From NCBI GenBank assembly GCA_038239485.1, contig JBBSET010000004.1, forward strand, positions 1-64,000: 64,000 nucleotides of DNA, in the 5' to 3' direction. The notes beneath the pieces were generated by a model. The model made no database searches. It had not been told where the DNA came from and worked only from the letters and a program-made list of their open reading frames with translations. The number at the start of each line of letters is the position of its first letter. Within the stretch, counting starts at the first letter, position 1. A program made the translations under genes and the position numbers. Of this stretch, positions 1 to 8,283 are shown one piece after another. The stretch is from DASQEH01 sp038239485. Lineage in GTDB: Bacteria; Actinomycetota; Actinomycetes; Propionibacteriales; Nocardioidaceae.

Positions 1-608
1 CCCACACGGCCTACACGTATGCCGTTCCGACCTTGCCCAGCGCCATCGCCTTCAAGGGGGTCCAGATCCAGAGCCAGTCGATCCAGTCCGCGGCGGCCGA
101 CGAGTGCCGGACGGCGTTCGCGGGCTTCATCGGTGGTACCCCGTCCAGCCAGGCGCTGACCAGACTTGGTTTCACGTACTTCCTCCCGGACCAGCAGGGT
201 TTCGACCTGGGGGCGCACTGGGTACGGTGCGACGTGGTGGCACACCAGTCGGCCAAGACGCTCGGCGACCTGCCGCGACGGGTGGCCGGCCTGCTCGACA
301 CCCAGACAGCCCAGGCCACCTACGACGTCTGCTCGAACGGCCAGCCCGGCGCCACCACCAGCACGTTGGTGATGTGCACGCAGACCCACACGTGGCGGGC
401 GCAGGCGGCCGTCCGGCTCGGCGACACCGCGTCGGCGTACCCCGGGACGGGCACGACGCTCAGCAACGGCAAGCAGCACTGCAAGGACCTGGTCGCGAAG
501 CTGCTCGGCGTCACCGGCGGGTTCAGCTACAGCTGGACGTATCCGTCGGACAACGACTGGCTGGCCGGGCAGCGGTTCGGCTACTGCTGGAGCGAGACCA
601 ACCACTGA
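1..608 (+). CDS. Septum formation family protein, 5' end outside window
   Basis: The frame is already open at base 3 and continues to the TGA at 606-608, so about 201 residues are visible and the start lies upstream of the window. It looks like the extracellular part of the actinobacterial septum-formation family. The features are well-spaced cysteines (DEC, WVRCDV, YDVCSNG, VMCTQTH, KQHCKDL, GYCWSE), a GAHWVRCD block and an HTWRAQA block. The missing N-terminus would normally hold a signal peptide or one membrane segment, which cannot be checked here. It converges on era. The family name comes from weak association and the molecular function is unknown. A TTG at 33 is a possible start, but the open upstream frame makes truncation by the window edge more likely. 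Confidence 0.7.
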   Translation, partial: HTAYTYAVPTLPSAIAFKGVQIQSQSIQSAAADECRTAFAGFIGGTPSSQALTRLGFTYFLPDQQGFDLGAHWVRCDVVAHQSAKTLGDLPRRVAGLLDTQTAQATYDVCSNGQPGATTSTLVMCTQTHTWRAQAAVRLGDTASAYPGTGTTLSNGKQHCKDLVAKLLGVTGGFSYSWTYPSDNDWLAGQRFGYCWSETNH

Positions 609-671
609 GGTTTCGGCGAGCGTCCGGCGGCGGGGGTGACCCTGCCGTCGGCATAGTGACCCGGTGAGCTC

Positions 672-692
672 GATACCGTGGGCGGCGGTATC
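672..692. terminator. Hairpin between converging genes
   Basis: GATACCG (672-678) and CGGTATC (686-692) form a perfect 7-bp stem with a 7-nt loop. It lies between the converging septum-family gene and era. There is no T-run on either side, so this is a possible bidirectional terminator or stabilising hairpin and not a canonical intrinsic terminator. Confidence 0.35.
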
Positions 693-734
693 CCGCCGAC
701 CTGAGCCGGGCGACCCCGCCGAGTTTGGGTTGGT

Positions 735-1664
735 CTAGAAGCCGAGGCGGCGGAGCTGCTTGGGATCGCGCTGCCAGTCCTTGGCCACCTTGACACGCAG
801 GTCGAGGTAGACCGGAGTACCGAGGAGAGTCTCGATCTGCTGGCGAGCGGCCGTGCCGACCGCCTTCAGCCTGGCGCCCTGGTGTCCGATGATGATGGCC
901 TTCTGGCTGGACCTCTCGATGAAGAGGTTGGCGTGCACGTCGAGAAGCGGCCGGCCCTCCGGGCGGTCCGGACGCAGGCCCATCTCCTCGACGACGACGG
1001 CGATGGAGTGCGGCAGCTCGTCGCGTACCCCCTCGAGCGCCGCCTCGCGGATCAGCTCGGCGACCAAGATGATCTCGGGCTCGTCGGTCAGCTCCCCCTC
1101 GGGGTACATCGACCGCCCCTCCGGCAGCTGGGCCACGAGCAGATCGGCCAGCAACCCCACCTGGCTGCCGTCCACGGCCGAGACCGGGACGATATCGACC
1201 CACTCCACTCCGGTCACCTGTCCGAGCTTGACGATCGACATCAGGTGCCTGGCCATCTGGTCCGGCGACACCAGGTCGCTCTTGGTCGCGACCGCGATCC
1301 GCGGGGTACGGCGGACCTTCGCCAGCTCCCCGACCAGGAAGCGGTCGCCGGGACCCACTGTCTCGTCGGCGGGCAGGCACACCGCCACCACGTCGACCTC
1401 CGACCACGTCGACCGGACGAGGTCGTTGAGCCGCTCCCCCAGCAGCGTGCGGGGCTTGTGCAGGCCAGGGGTGTCGACGAGGACGAGCTGCGCGTCCGGC
1501 CGGTCCACGATTCCCTTGACGGCGTGGCGGGTGGTCTGCGGACGCGACGAGGTGATCGCCACCTTGGACCCGACCAGGGCGTTCGTGAGGGTTGACTTAC
1601 CGGCATTCGGGCGCCCCACCAGGCTGACGAAGCCGAACTTGTGCGGAGTCGGCCCTGTCGTCAT
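735..1664 (-). CDS. era: GTPase Era
   Basis: 309-residue Era, the ribosome-assembly GTPase that binds near the 3' end of 16S rRNA. Visible G motifs are GRPNAGKST (G1), DTPGLH (G3) and TKSD (G4). The C-terminal KH domain has the ERSSQKAIIIGHQGARLK stretch. The ATG at 1664 overlaps the stop of the upstream EamA gene by 4 bp (ATGA) and gives the normal family length; the frame upstream is open but shows no family similarity. It is the last gene of a six-gene overlapping chain starting at phoH, consistent with co-expression with ybeY, another 16S maturation factor. Confidence 0.97.
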   Translation of the reverse strand: MTTGPTPHKFGFVSLVGRPNAGKSTLTNALVGSKVAITSSRPQTTRHAVKGIVDRPDAQLVLVDTPGLHKPRTLLGERLNDLVRSTWSEVDVVAVCLPADETVGPGDRFLVGELAKVRRTPRIAVATKSDLVSPDQMARHLMSIVKLGQVTGVEWVDIVPVSAVDGSQVGLLADLLVAQLPEGRSMYPEGELTDEPEIILVAELIREAALEGVRDELPHSIAVVVEEMGLRPDRPEGRPLLDVHANLFIERSSQKAIIIGHQGARLKAVGTAARQQIETLLGTPVYLDLRVKVAKDWQRDPKQLRRLGF

Positions 1665-2584
1665 GAGCGCGCCAGACGCGGGACCGGACGCTGGCTGCCG
1701 GACGACCCTGCCGAGCCGCTCACCCTGACCATGACCGCGAGCGCAGCCAGCACGATGACGGCGCCGACCCAGCCCAGTGGGGACAACCGCTCCCCGAGCA
1801 CGGTGACGCCAAGGGCGGCCGCCACGAGCGGTTCGGTCAGCGCCAGCGTCGCCGCTGTTCCGGCGGGGACCAGGCGCAGGCCACGGTTGAACAGGCTGTA
1901 GGCGAGCACGGTCCCGGCCACTGCCAGGTAGGCCACCATCGCGACGCCACCGGGGGTCGACAGCCAGTCCAGCGAGGTGAGGAAGAGCGCCGGCAGCAGA
2001 CAGCCGGCAGCCACGACGAAGACGCCGGCCAGCCTCGCGACCACGTCGATCCATACTCCGAGAGGCCGCGAGCTCGCCAGGATGAAGGTCGCGTACGACG
2101 CTGAGGCGCCGAGGGCGCACAGCAGCCCCGCCACGGTGACGCCGTGTCCGAGTCCGTCGCTGAGGAGCGCGACCAGCCCCAGCAACGCCAGCCCGGTCGC
2201 CGCCAGCCAGCCGCGGCTGACCTGCCGGGCCGCCAGGCCGGTGAGGATCGGCGTACACCCGATGGCGACCAGCGTGCCTACCGCCACCCCAGCCCGGGTG
2301 ACGGCGGCGAAGAAGGACAGGTTGAAGGTCACCTGCGCGACACCGGCGACCCAGACCGGCCAATGCCGCAGCGCGGCGGCGACCTGCCCCCAACCGGAAC
2401 GACTCGCCAGCGCGACGAGCAGTCCTGCTGCCAGCAGCAGGCGTACCGAGGCCACCGACGCGGCCGGGGCGGCCGGGCCGAGCAGCCGCGCAGTGCCGAT
2501 GGTGCCGAACAAGGCGGCGCCGGCCACCACGAACGCCGCGCCGGAGGGTATCGCCGACACCGCCGGCGGTTCAGGCGCCCTCAC
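1661..2584 (-). CDS. EamA/DMT-family transporter
   Basis: 307 residues with about ten hydrophobic segments in two homologous halves, the EamA (drug/metabolite transporter) pattern. Each half has small-residue-rich helices, and the second half has the ALTEPLVAAALGVTVLGE block seen in RhtA/YdcZ-like exporters. It is an inner-membrane carrier of unknown substrate, probably a metabolite or amino-acid exporter. The GTG start at 2584 overlaps the stop of the cytidine deaminase-like gene by 4 bp, and its own stop overlaps the era start by 4 bp. A transporter is not a usual member of the ybeY-era cluster, so it looks inserted while keeping translational coupling. Confidence 0.88.
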   Translation of the reverse strand: MRAPEPPAVSAIPSGAAFVVAGAALFGTIGTARLLGPAAPAASVASVRLLLAAGLLVALASRSGWGQVAAALRHWPVWVAGVAQVTFNLSFFAAVTRAGVAVGTLVAIGCTPILTGLAARQVSRGWLAATGLALLGLVALLSDGLGHGVTVAGLLCALGASASYATFILASSRPLGVWIDVVARLAGVFVVAAGCLLPALFLTSLDWLSTPGGVAMVAYLAVAGTVLAYSLFNRGLRLVPAGTAATLALTEPLVAAALGVTVLGERLSPLGWVGAVIVLAALAVMVRVSGSAGSSGSQRPVPRLARS

Positions 2585-2937
2585 GTAGTCCTCGAGCCCA
2601 GGACCGCTCCGGTCGAGTCGGCGCGGTGGATCGGTACGTCGTCTCCAGCGAAGTCCCGGATCACCGCCACATCGGACCTGGCGACGGCCAGCGCGTCGCT
2701 CACGACGACCACGGCCTCCAGGCCCTTGACCCCACTGCTGATCGCCATCGCGACGGCGACCTGGACGGCCGACAGCTGCAGCGACGGCAAGTCGACGTTC
2801 GCCGCGCTGTAGGTCCGGCCGTCCGTATCCCGGACCGCCGCCCCCTCGCGACTGCCGGCCCTGGCCCGGTTGGCCCGAGCGAGCGTCAGCAGCTTGGCGT
2901 CCTCGGGATCCGTCAGCTCGATGGGCATATTGCTCAC
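2581..2937 (-). CDS. Cytidine deaminase-like protein lacking catalytic residues
   Basis: 118 residues that follow the cytidine deaminase fold. The YSAANVDLPSLQLSAVQVAV stretch aligns with the substrate-binding Asn and active-site helix of Cdd. However, the zinc/catalytic C-A-E triplet reads AVQ, and no PCxxC motif appears (that region reads SDVAVIRDF). The protein contains no cysteine at all, so zinc catalysis as in Cdd is not possible. Short Cdd-like proteins beside era are common in actinobacteria, so this is probably a conserved pseudoenzyme and not decay in this strain. GTG start at 2937; both ends overlap their neighbours by 4 bp. The real function is unknown. Confidence 0.8.
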   Translation of the reverse strand: MSNMPIELTDPEDAKLLTLARANRARAGSREGAAVRDTDGRTYSAANVDLPSLQLSAVQVAVAMAISSGVKGLEAVVVVSDALAVARSDVAVIRDFAGDDVPIHRADSTGAVLGSRTT

Positions 2938-4259
2938 CCTAGGACGTCCGAGGACGCACCTTCGGTGGCCGCGTTGGTCTCGTGGCTGTCCTCGGCGCCG
3001 ACACGTGTGACCACGACACTCACGACCTTGTTGCGCCGACCGGCGAGCGCCTCGGCATGGAAGCGCAACCCTTCGCAGACCATCTCCGCGCCCGGGATCG
3101 GAACGCGACCGAGGTGCTTGGCCATCAGTCCGCCGACCGTCTCCACGTCCTCGTCCTCGATCTTGACGCCGAAGATCTCGTCCAGCTCGTCGATGTCGAG
3201 ACGCGAGCTCACCCGCACAGCACCACCCGAGAGGTGCTCGACGCCGATCGGCTCGACGTCGTACTCGTCGGTAATCTCCCCGACGATCTCCTCGAGCAGG
3301 TCCTCGATGGTGACCAGGCCGGCCGTGCCGCCGTACTCGTCGACGACGATCGCCACATGCGTGCGCTGGGCCTGCATGTCGCGGAGCAGCTCGTCGGCCG
3401 GTTTGGAGTCCGGCACGAAGAGAGTGAGCCGCATGACGGTGTCGACGCGCTCGGTCGTCTCGGCCTCGTGGCTGTCGAAGACCCGCTTGGTGACGTCCTT
3501 GAGGTAGGCGACGCCGATGACGTCGTCGAGGTCGCGACCGATCACCGGGATGCGGGAGAACCCGCTGCGCAGGGCCAGCGACATCATCTGCCGCAGCGTC
3601 TTGTGCTGCTCGATGTAGACCATGTCCGTGCGCGGGACCATCACCTCGCGGGCGAGGGTGTCGCCCAGCTCGAAGACGGAGTGGATCATCCTGCTCTCGT
3701 TCGACTCGATCACCTGCGTCGACGCCGCGATGTCCACCAGCTCGCGCAGCTCGGCCTCGCTCGCGAAGGGCCCCTCGCGGAAGCCCTTGCCCGGGGTCAG
3801 CGCGTTGCCGATGAGGATCATCAGCTGCGGCAGCGGGCCGAGAACAGCGGTGAACGCCGACACGGGGGTCGCGGCGATGAGCGCCACCTGTTCGGCGTGC
3901 TGGCGCCCGACCGTGCGTGGGCCGACCCCCACCGCGATGTACGAGACCACGATCATGATGCCCGCTGCGAGCAGGATCTGAGCCCAGCTGGGGTCAAGCG
4001 CGTCAACGACGACGACCGTGACAAGGACGATGCTCGTCGTCTCGAACGCCACCCGGAGCAGGGTGACGGTGTTGAGGAAGCGCGGCGGGTCGGCGGCGAT
4101 GGTGGCCAGCCGGACGGCTCCCGCACGGCCGTCGTTGACGAGCTCCTGGACCCGGACCCGCGAGACCGCCGACAGCGCCGTCTCAGCGGCCAGGAACAGC
4201 CCCGCCACGAAGATCAGGACGATGGCCACGACGATGAGCCAGATGTCCACGGACGTCAT
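2934..4259 (-). CDS. CNNM/CorC-type hemolysin family membrane protein
   Basis: 441 residues: an N-terminal DUF21/CNNM transmembrane domain with about four helices (residues about 5-160), a CBS pair (about 205-325, with MVPRTDMVYIE and VVDEYGGTAGLVTIEDLLEEIVGEITDEYD), then a CorC/HlyC C-terminal domain. The family is linked to Mg2+/divalent-cation export and, for some members, to cation sensing. The old name hemolysin is misleading. ATG at 4259 overlaps the stop of ybeY by 4 bp. The gene sits between ybeY and era in most actinobacteria, so its place in a ribosome-maturation cluster may reflect Mg2+ homeostasis (inference). Confidence 0.92.
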   Translation of the reverse strand: MTSVDIWLIVVAIVLIFVAGLFLAAETALSAVSRVRVQELVNDGRAGAVRLATIAADPPRFLNTVTLLRVAFETTSIVLVTVVVVDALDPSWAQILLAAGIMIVVSYIAVGVGPRTVGRQHAEQVALIAATPVSAFTAVLGPLPQLMILIGNALTPGKGFREGPFASEAELRELVDIAASTQVIESNESRMIHSVFELGDTLAREVMVPRTDMVYIEQHKTLRQMMSLALRSGFSRIPVIGRDLDDVIGVAYLKDVTKRVFDSHEAETTERVDTVMRLTLFVPDSKPADELLRDMQAQRTHVAIVVDEYGGTAGLVTIEDLLEEIVGEITDEYDVEPIGVEHLSGGAVRVSSRLDIDELDEIFGVKIEDEDVETVGGLMAKHLGRVPIPGAEMVCEGLRFHAEALAGRRNKVVSVVVTRVGAEDSHETNAATEGASSDVLG

Positions 4260-4726
4260 TCGACGTCGTCACCACTCTTCAGACCTTGCCACTCGGCCAG
4301 CAGTCGGGCCTGGAGGGCGAACATCTCGCGCTCCTCGTCGGGTTCGGCATGGTCGTAGCCCAGCAGGTGCAGGATCCCGTGGATGGTCAGCAGGTGCATC
4401 TCGTCGTCGGCGCTGCGCGAGAAGCTCGGGGCCTGCCCGGCGGCATACTGCGGGCAGAGCAGCATGTCCCCGAGGATCCCGCCGTCCTCGGCCTCGTCGT
4501 CCTGGCCGGGCCTGAGCTCGTCCATCGGAAATGACAGCACGTCGGTCGGGCCTCGATGACCCAGGTATCGCTCGTTGAACTCGGTGATGGTCGGCTCGTC
4601 GACCAGCTTGAGGCACAGCTCCGCCTCGGGATGCACCCGCATCCGGCTCATCGTGAACCGGGCAAGCCGCACGAATGCCGTGACGTCGAGGTCGACTCCG
4701 GACTCGTTGAGGACCTCGACGCTCAT
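4256..4726 (-). CDS. ybeY: Endoribonuclease YbeY
   Basis: 156-residue metal-dependent endoribonuclease needed for 16S rRNA 3'-end maturation and ribosome quality control. The diagnostic zinc motif is HGILHLLGYDH followed by EEREMF, and the substrate-groove block GPTDVLSFPMDE is present. Length is normal for the family. ATG at 4726 overlaps the phoH stop by 4 bp and its own stop overlaps the CNNM start by 4 bp. The phoH-ybeY pair is one of the most conserved bacterial neighbourhoods. Confidence 0.97.
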   Translation of the reverse strand: MSVEVLNESGVDLDVTAFVRLARFTMSRMRVHPEAELCLKLVDEPTITEFNERYLGHRGPTDVLSFPMDELRPGQDDEAEDGGILGDMLLCPQYAAGQAPSFSRSADDEMHLLTIHGILHLLGYDHAEPDEEREMFALQARLLAEWQGLKSGDDVE

Positions 4727-5724
4727 CGACCCTCGCGGTAGGAGGCGGGTCCGACCGGCCGGGCGGCTTCGTAGGTTTCGTAGGCAGCCACGATCTTGCC
4801 GACCAGGCGGTGGCGGACGACGTCCTGAGCGGTGAGGTAGCAGAAGCTGACGTCCAAGATGTTGTCGAGGATGTCCTGCACCACACGCAGGCCGCTCTTG
4901 GTCCCCGACGGCAGGTCGACCTGGGTAACGTCGCCCGTCACCACCATCTTGGAGCCGAACCCGAGCCGGGTCAGGAACATCTTCATCTGCTCCTGCGAGG
5001 TGTTCTGGGCCTCGTCGAGGATGATGAAGGCATCGTTGAGGGTGCGCCCGCGCATGTAGGCGAGCGGCGCGACCTCGATGGTCCCCGCGGTGAGCAGCTT
5101 CGGGATCGTCTCCGGGTCGAGCATGTCGTGCAGGGCGTCGTACAACGGCCGCAGGTAGGGGTCGATCTTCTCGCTGAGGGTGCCGGGCAGGAACCCGAGC
5201 CGCTCCCCCGCCTCGACGGCCGGGCGGGTCAGGATGATCCGGTTGACCTGCTTGGCCTGCAGCGACTGGACCGCCTTGGCCATCGCGAGGTACGTCTTGC
5301 CGGTGCCGGCTGGACCGATCCCGAACACCACGGTGTGCTTGTCGATCGCGTCGACGTACCGCTTCTGGTTGAGCGTCTTGGGGCGGATCGTGCGGCCACG
5401 GTTGCTGAGAATGTTGAGGGTGAGGACGTCGGCGGGGCGTTCCTCGGTCTCGGCGCGGAGCATCGCGATGACCCGCTCGACAGTCTCGCCGGTGAGGCCC
5501 TGACCAGTGCGGACCATCGTGACCAGCTCGTCGAGGAGGCGCTCGATCAGCGCCACCTCGCCGCGGTCGCCGGCGACATTGACCTCGTTGCCGCGGACGT
5601 GGACGTCGGCGTCGAACTCACGCTCGATGATGCCGAGGAACTCGTCGCGGGCACCGAGGACCGCGACGACGGGAACGCTGCTGGGAATCACGATCGTATG
5701 CCGCGGCACCTGTTGCTCTGTCAT
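4723..5724 (-). CDS. phoH: PhoH family ATPase
   Basis: 333-residue PhoH-like P-loop ATPase, often called PhoL in this context. Walker A is GPAGTGKTYLA and Walker B is FIILDEAQN, with the RPAVEAGERLGFLPG and VTGDVTQVDLP blocks of the family. A KH-like N-terminal region (about residues 15-80) precedes the ATPase core. It is thought to act in RNA metabolism together with YbeY; the exact activity is not settled. ATG at 5724. A possible extended promoter -10 (TAGCAT) lies about 9 nt upstream in the 30-bp gap after the HIT gene, so a second start of transcription inside the cluster is possible. Confidence 0.95.
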   Translation of the reverse strand: MTEQQVPRHTIVIPSSVPVVAVLGARDEFLGIIEREFDADVHVRGNEVNVAGDRGEVALIERLLDELVTMVRTGQGLTGETVERVIAMLRAETEERPADVLTLNILSNRGRTIRPKTLNQKRYVDAIDKHTVVFGIGPAGTGKTYLAMAKAVQSLQAKQVNRIILTRPAVEAGERLGFLPGTLSEKIDPYLRPLYDALHDMLDPETIPKLLTAGTIEVAPLAYMRGRTLNDAFIILDEAQNTSQEQMKMFLTRLGFGSKMVVTGDVTQVDLPSGTKSGLRVVQDILDNILDVSFCYLTAQDVVRHRLVGKIVAAYETYEAARPVGPASYREGR

Positions 5725-5754
5725 GTTGTGCCTATGCTACGGGGTTGCGCCGAC

Positions 5755-6099
5755 CTAGCCGGGCGGCCATGTCAGCGGTCGGCCGCCCAGCACGTGCACG
5801 TGGGCGTGGAAGACGGTCTGCTGCGCGCCCGCCCCGTTGTTGCAGACCAGCCGGTAGCCGTCGGTCACGTCGTCCAGGCGCGCGACCTCCTTGGCCAGGG
5901 TGAGGACGCCGACCGCGTGGTCGGGGTGGGTCTCGGCCAGCTCGGGAAGCGTCGGGCTGTGCACCTTCGGGACCACCAGTACATGGGTCGGGGCCTGCGG
6001 CGTGATGTCGCGGAAGGCCAGGGCGAAGTCCGTCTCGGCGACCCGGTCCGCGCCGATGTCGCCGGCGATGATCGAGCAGAACAGGCAGGCGTCATCCAT
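5755..6099 (-). CDS. HIT family nucleotide hydrolase
   Basis: 114-residue Hint-like HIT protein. The signature HAHVHVLGGRP gives the catalytic histidine triad; the N-terminal CLFCSIIAGD block is typical of Hint phosphoramidases, which hydrolyse AMP-lysine or AMP-NH2-type substrates. The open frame runs 54 codons further upstream with low-complexity Arg/Pro sequence, but the ATG at 6099 is preceded by GGAGGG at 7-nt spacing and gives the family length. The gene commonly lies between rsmE and phoH in actinobacteria. The 194-bp stretch upstream (6100-6293) contains no convincing gene. Confidence 0.93.
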   Translation of the reverse strand: MDDACLFCSIIAGDIGADRVAETDFALAFRDITPQAPTHVLVVPKVHSPTLPELAETHPDHAVGVLTLAKEVARLDDVTDGYRLVCNNGAGAQQTVFHAHVHVLGGRPLTWPPG

Positions 6100-6293
6100 C
6101 GGTGCGTCCCTCCGTCGTGGTCCGGCCCAGGCTCGCGCGGCCAGGTCTCGGAGCCGTCGGGCCGCACGGCCATTGTGCACCGCAGCCGTGGGACGCCGAC
6201 GACGACGTGACCGGTCACCACGCCGCTCACGACACCGGCTGGTACGCCTTGCGCTCGCCACGGTGGGGAGGCGTCCAAGACGTTCACCGTCCG

Positions 6294-7028
6294 TTAGCCC
6301 CAGCGCGCAGTGCGGCTCAATACGAGGGCCGAGGCGACAGCGCCGGCGGTCGAGCTGCGCAGGACTGACGGCCCGATGCGGACGGCGCGGGCGCCTCGGT
6401 CGACAAAGACCATCAGCTCGTCATCGGTGATGCCGCCCTCCGGACCGACGACCAGCACGACGTCGCCCGCGGTCGGCGGCACATCGTCGCAGAGCGGCCG
6501 GTCGGCCGTCTCGTGCAGGACGAGCGCCTGTCCCGCGGTGGAGATCAACTCTGCGACCTGGGCGGTCGAGTGCAGCGGCTCGACGTCCGGGAATCGCAGC
6601 CGCCTCGACTGCTTGGCAGCAGCGAAGGCCGCGCTGCGCCACTTTGCCAGGCCTTTCGCCCCGCGCTCGCCTCGCCAGCTCACCACCGAGCGGCTCGCGG
6701 CCCACGGCACGATCGCGTCCACTCCGACTTCCGTCAACAGGTCGACCGCCCGCTCCCCGTGGTCGCCCTTGGGGATCGACTGAACGACGACCAGTCGCGG
6801 CAGGGCCGGCGGCTCGGTCCGACGTACCAACGCCTCGGCCACGAGCGTGTCCTTCGTGACCGACCGGACGACGCACTCAGCGCCGGCGCCGCCCATGTCG
6901 GTCAGCAGGATGCGCTCGCCGGGTCTGATCCGGCGGACCACCACGGCATGCCAGCCCTCAGGGCCGACCAGCTCGATCGAGTCAGCCTGAAGGCGTTCGG
7001 AGTCGACGACGAAGACCGGAAGCGTCAT
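6294..7028 (-). CDS. rsmE: 16S rRNA (uracil-1498-N3)-methyltransferase RsmE
   Basis: 244-residue SPOUT methyltransferase that methylates N3 of U1498 in the decoding region of 16S rRNA. The C-terminal knot is clear: VLVVGPEGGITDDEL followed by RIGPSVLRSSTAG. An N-terminal PUA-like barrel (about residues 1-70) and the VVQSIPKGDHGERAVDLLTE block also match. ATG at 7028, 21 bp after the dnaJ stop, so it is likely co-transcribed with hrcA-dnaJ, as in many actinobacteria and firmicutes. Confidence 0.96.
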   Translation of the reverse strand: MTLPVFVVDSERLQADSIELVGPEGWHAVVVRRIRPGERILLTDMGGAGAECVVRSVTKDTLVAEALVRRTEPPALPRLVVVQSIPKGDHGERAVDLLTEVGVDAIVPWAASRSVVSWRGERGAKGLAKWRSAAFAAAKQSRRLRFPDVEPLHSTAQVAELISTAGQALVLHETADRPLCDDVPPTAGDVVLVVGPEGGITDDELMVFVDRGARAVRIGPSVLRSSTAGAVASALVLSRTARWG

Positions 7029-7049
7029 CAGCCCGTCGTCATCGGCGGC

Positions 7050-8213
7050 TCAGCGACTGCCGCCGAAAGCGTCCTTGAAGCGGCCGAACACCCCTTTGTG
7101 GCGGTTGTCGATGGACGCGCTGGGGTTCTCCTCGCCGCGGATCGCGGCCAGCTGCTCGAGAAGCTGCGTCTGCGAGCCGTCCAGCCTCGTCGGCGTCTCC
7201 ACCACGACGGTCGTCACGACGTCGCCACGTCCGGTGCCGCGCAGTCGCGGGACGCCCCGGCCGCGGATGAACAGCTGCTCCCCCGACTGCGTACCCGGCC
7301 GGATCTCGAGGGTCGACGTCCGCTCGACCTCGCTACCGGCGTCCGAGACGTCGGCCTCGAGGGTGGGCAGCTCGACGCTGGTGCCGAGCGCCGCCGCCGT
7401 CATCGGGATCGAGATCGTGCAGAGCAGGTCGTCGCCGTTGCGGGTGAAGATCTGGTGGTGCGCCACCTGGATCTCGACGTACAGGTCGCCGGCGGGTCCG
7501 CCTCCCGGTCCGACCTCACCCTGGCCGGTGAGCTGGATCCGGGTGCCGGAGTCCACTCCCGCCGGCACTTTGACATTGACGGCCCGGCGCGCGCGGATCC
7601 TGCCCTCGCCGGAGCACTCGTTGCAGGGATCAGGGATGACGGTCCCGAACCCGCGGCAGATCGGGCAGGGGCGCATGGTTCGGACCTCGCCGAGGAACGA
7701 CCGCTGGACGTGGCTGATCTCCCCCTGGCCCCCGCAGGTGCCGCAGGGGGCGAGGGTCGTACCGGGAGCCGCACCGGCGCCGCCGCATACCGAGCAGGTG
7801 ACCGCGGTATCGACCTTGAGCTCCTTGGCAACACCGAACGCGGCCTCGCCGAGCTCGAGCTCGATCCGGATCAGGGCGTCCTGGCCGCGGCGGGACCGGG
7901 GGCGCGGACCGCGACCCCCACCGTTCTGGCCGAAGAACGCGTCCATGATGTCGGTGAAGGAGAACCCCTGCCCGAACCCGGCCGAGCCGCCGGCCGCTGA
8001 CAGCGGGTCGCCACCCAGGTCGTACAGCTCGCGCTTCTTGGGGTCGCTCAAGACGTCGTAGGCACGCGTGACCTCCTTGAACCGCTCCTGGGTCACCGTG
8101 TCGGGGTTGACGTCAGGGTGCAGCTCGCGGGCCAGCTTGCGGTAGGCCTTCTTGATCTGCTCGGGGGCCGCGTCGCGCGGCACCCCGAGTACCTCGTAGA
8201 GATCTTGCGTCAT
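7050..8213 (-). CDS. dnaJ: Molecular chaperone DnaJ (DnaJ2 type)
   Basis: 387-residue type I Hsp40. The J domain (residues 1-70) has the HPD motif (LHPDVNPD). A short Gly/Phe-rich linker follows (AGFGQGFSFTDIMDAFFG). The zinc-finger region has four CxxCxGxG repeats, CSVCGGAG, CGTCGGQG, CPICRGFG and CNECSGEG, then the C-terminal substrate-binding barrels. It stimulates DnaK ATPase activity and binds unfolded clients. Position directly after hrcA identifies it as the actinobacterial second DnaJ, under HrcA/CIRCE control, and not the DnaK-operon copy. ATG at 8213, 70 bp after hrcA. Confidence 0.96.
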   Translation of the reverse strand: MTQDLYEVLGVPRDAAPEQIKKAYRKLARELHPDVNPDTVTQERFKEVTRAYDVLSDPKKRELYDLGGDPLSAAGGSAGFGQGFSFTDIMDAFFGQNGGGRGPRPRSRRGQDALIRIELELGEAAFGVAKELKVDTAVTCSVCGGAGAAPGTTLAPCGTCGGQGEISHVQRSFLGEVRTMRPCPICRGFGTVIPDPCNECSGEGRIRARRAVNVKVPAGVDSGTRIQLTGQGEVGPGGGPAGDLYVEIQVAHHQIFTRNGDDLLCTISIPMTAAALGTSVELPTLEADVSDAGSEVERTSTLEIRPGTQSGEQLFIRGRGVPRLRGTGRGDVVTTVVVETPTRLDGSQTQLLEQLAAIRGEENPSASIDNRHKGVFGRFKDAFGGSR

Positions 8214-8283
8214 ACTCCGTCATCCACTGGTCGGGTCGGTATCGAGGCGTTGGGTCGAGGGCTGGGTCGGATGTGGGGCCGCG

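Noticed and set aside
735..5724. Mobile element or prophage segment around the EamA gene
   Set aside because: No integrase, transposase, terminal repeats or attachment sites; the junctions are clean 4-bp coding overlaps.
6100..6293. A possible small gene between rsmE and the HIT gene
   Set aside because: Frames in both directions are open but lack a good ribosome-binding site, and the sequences are Arg/Pro/His-rich with no recognisable pattern.
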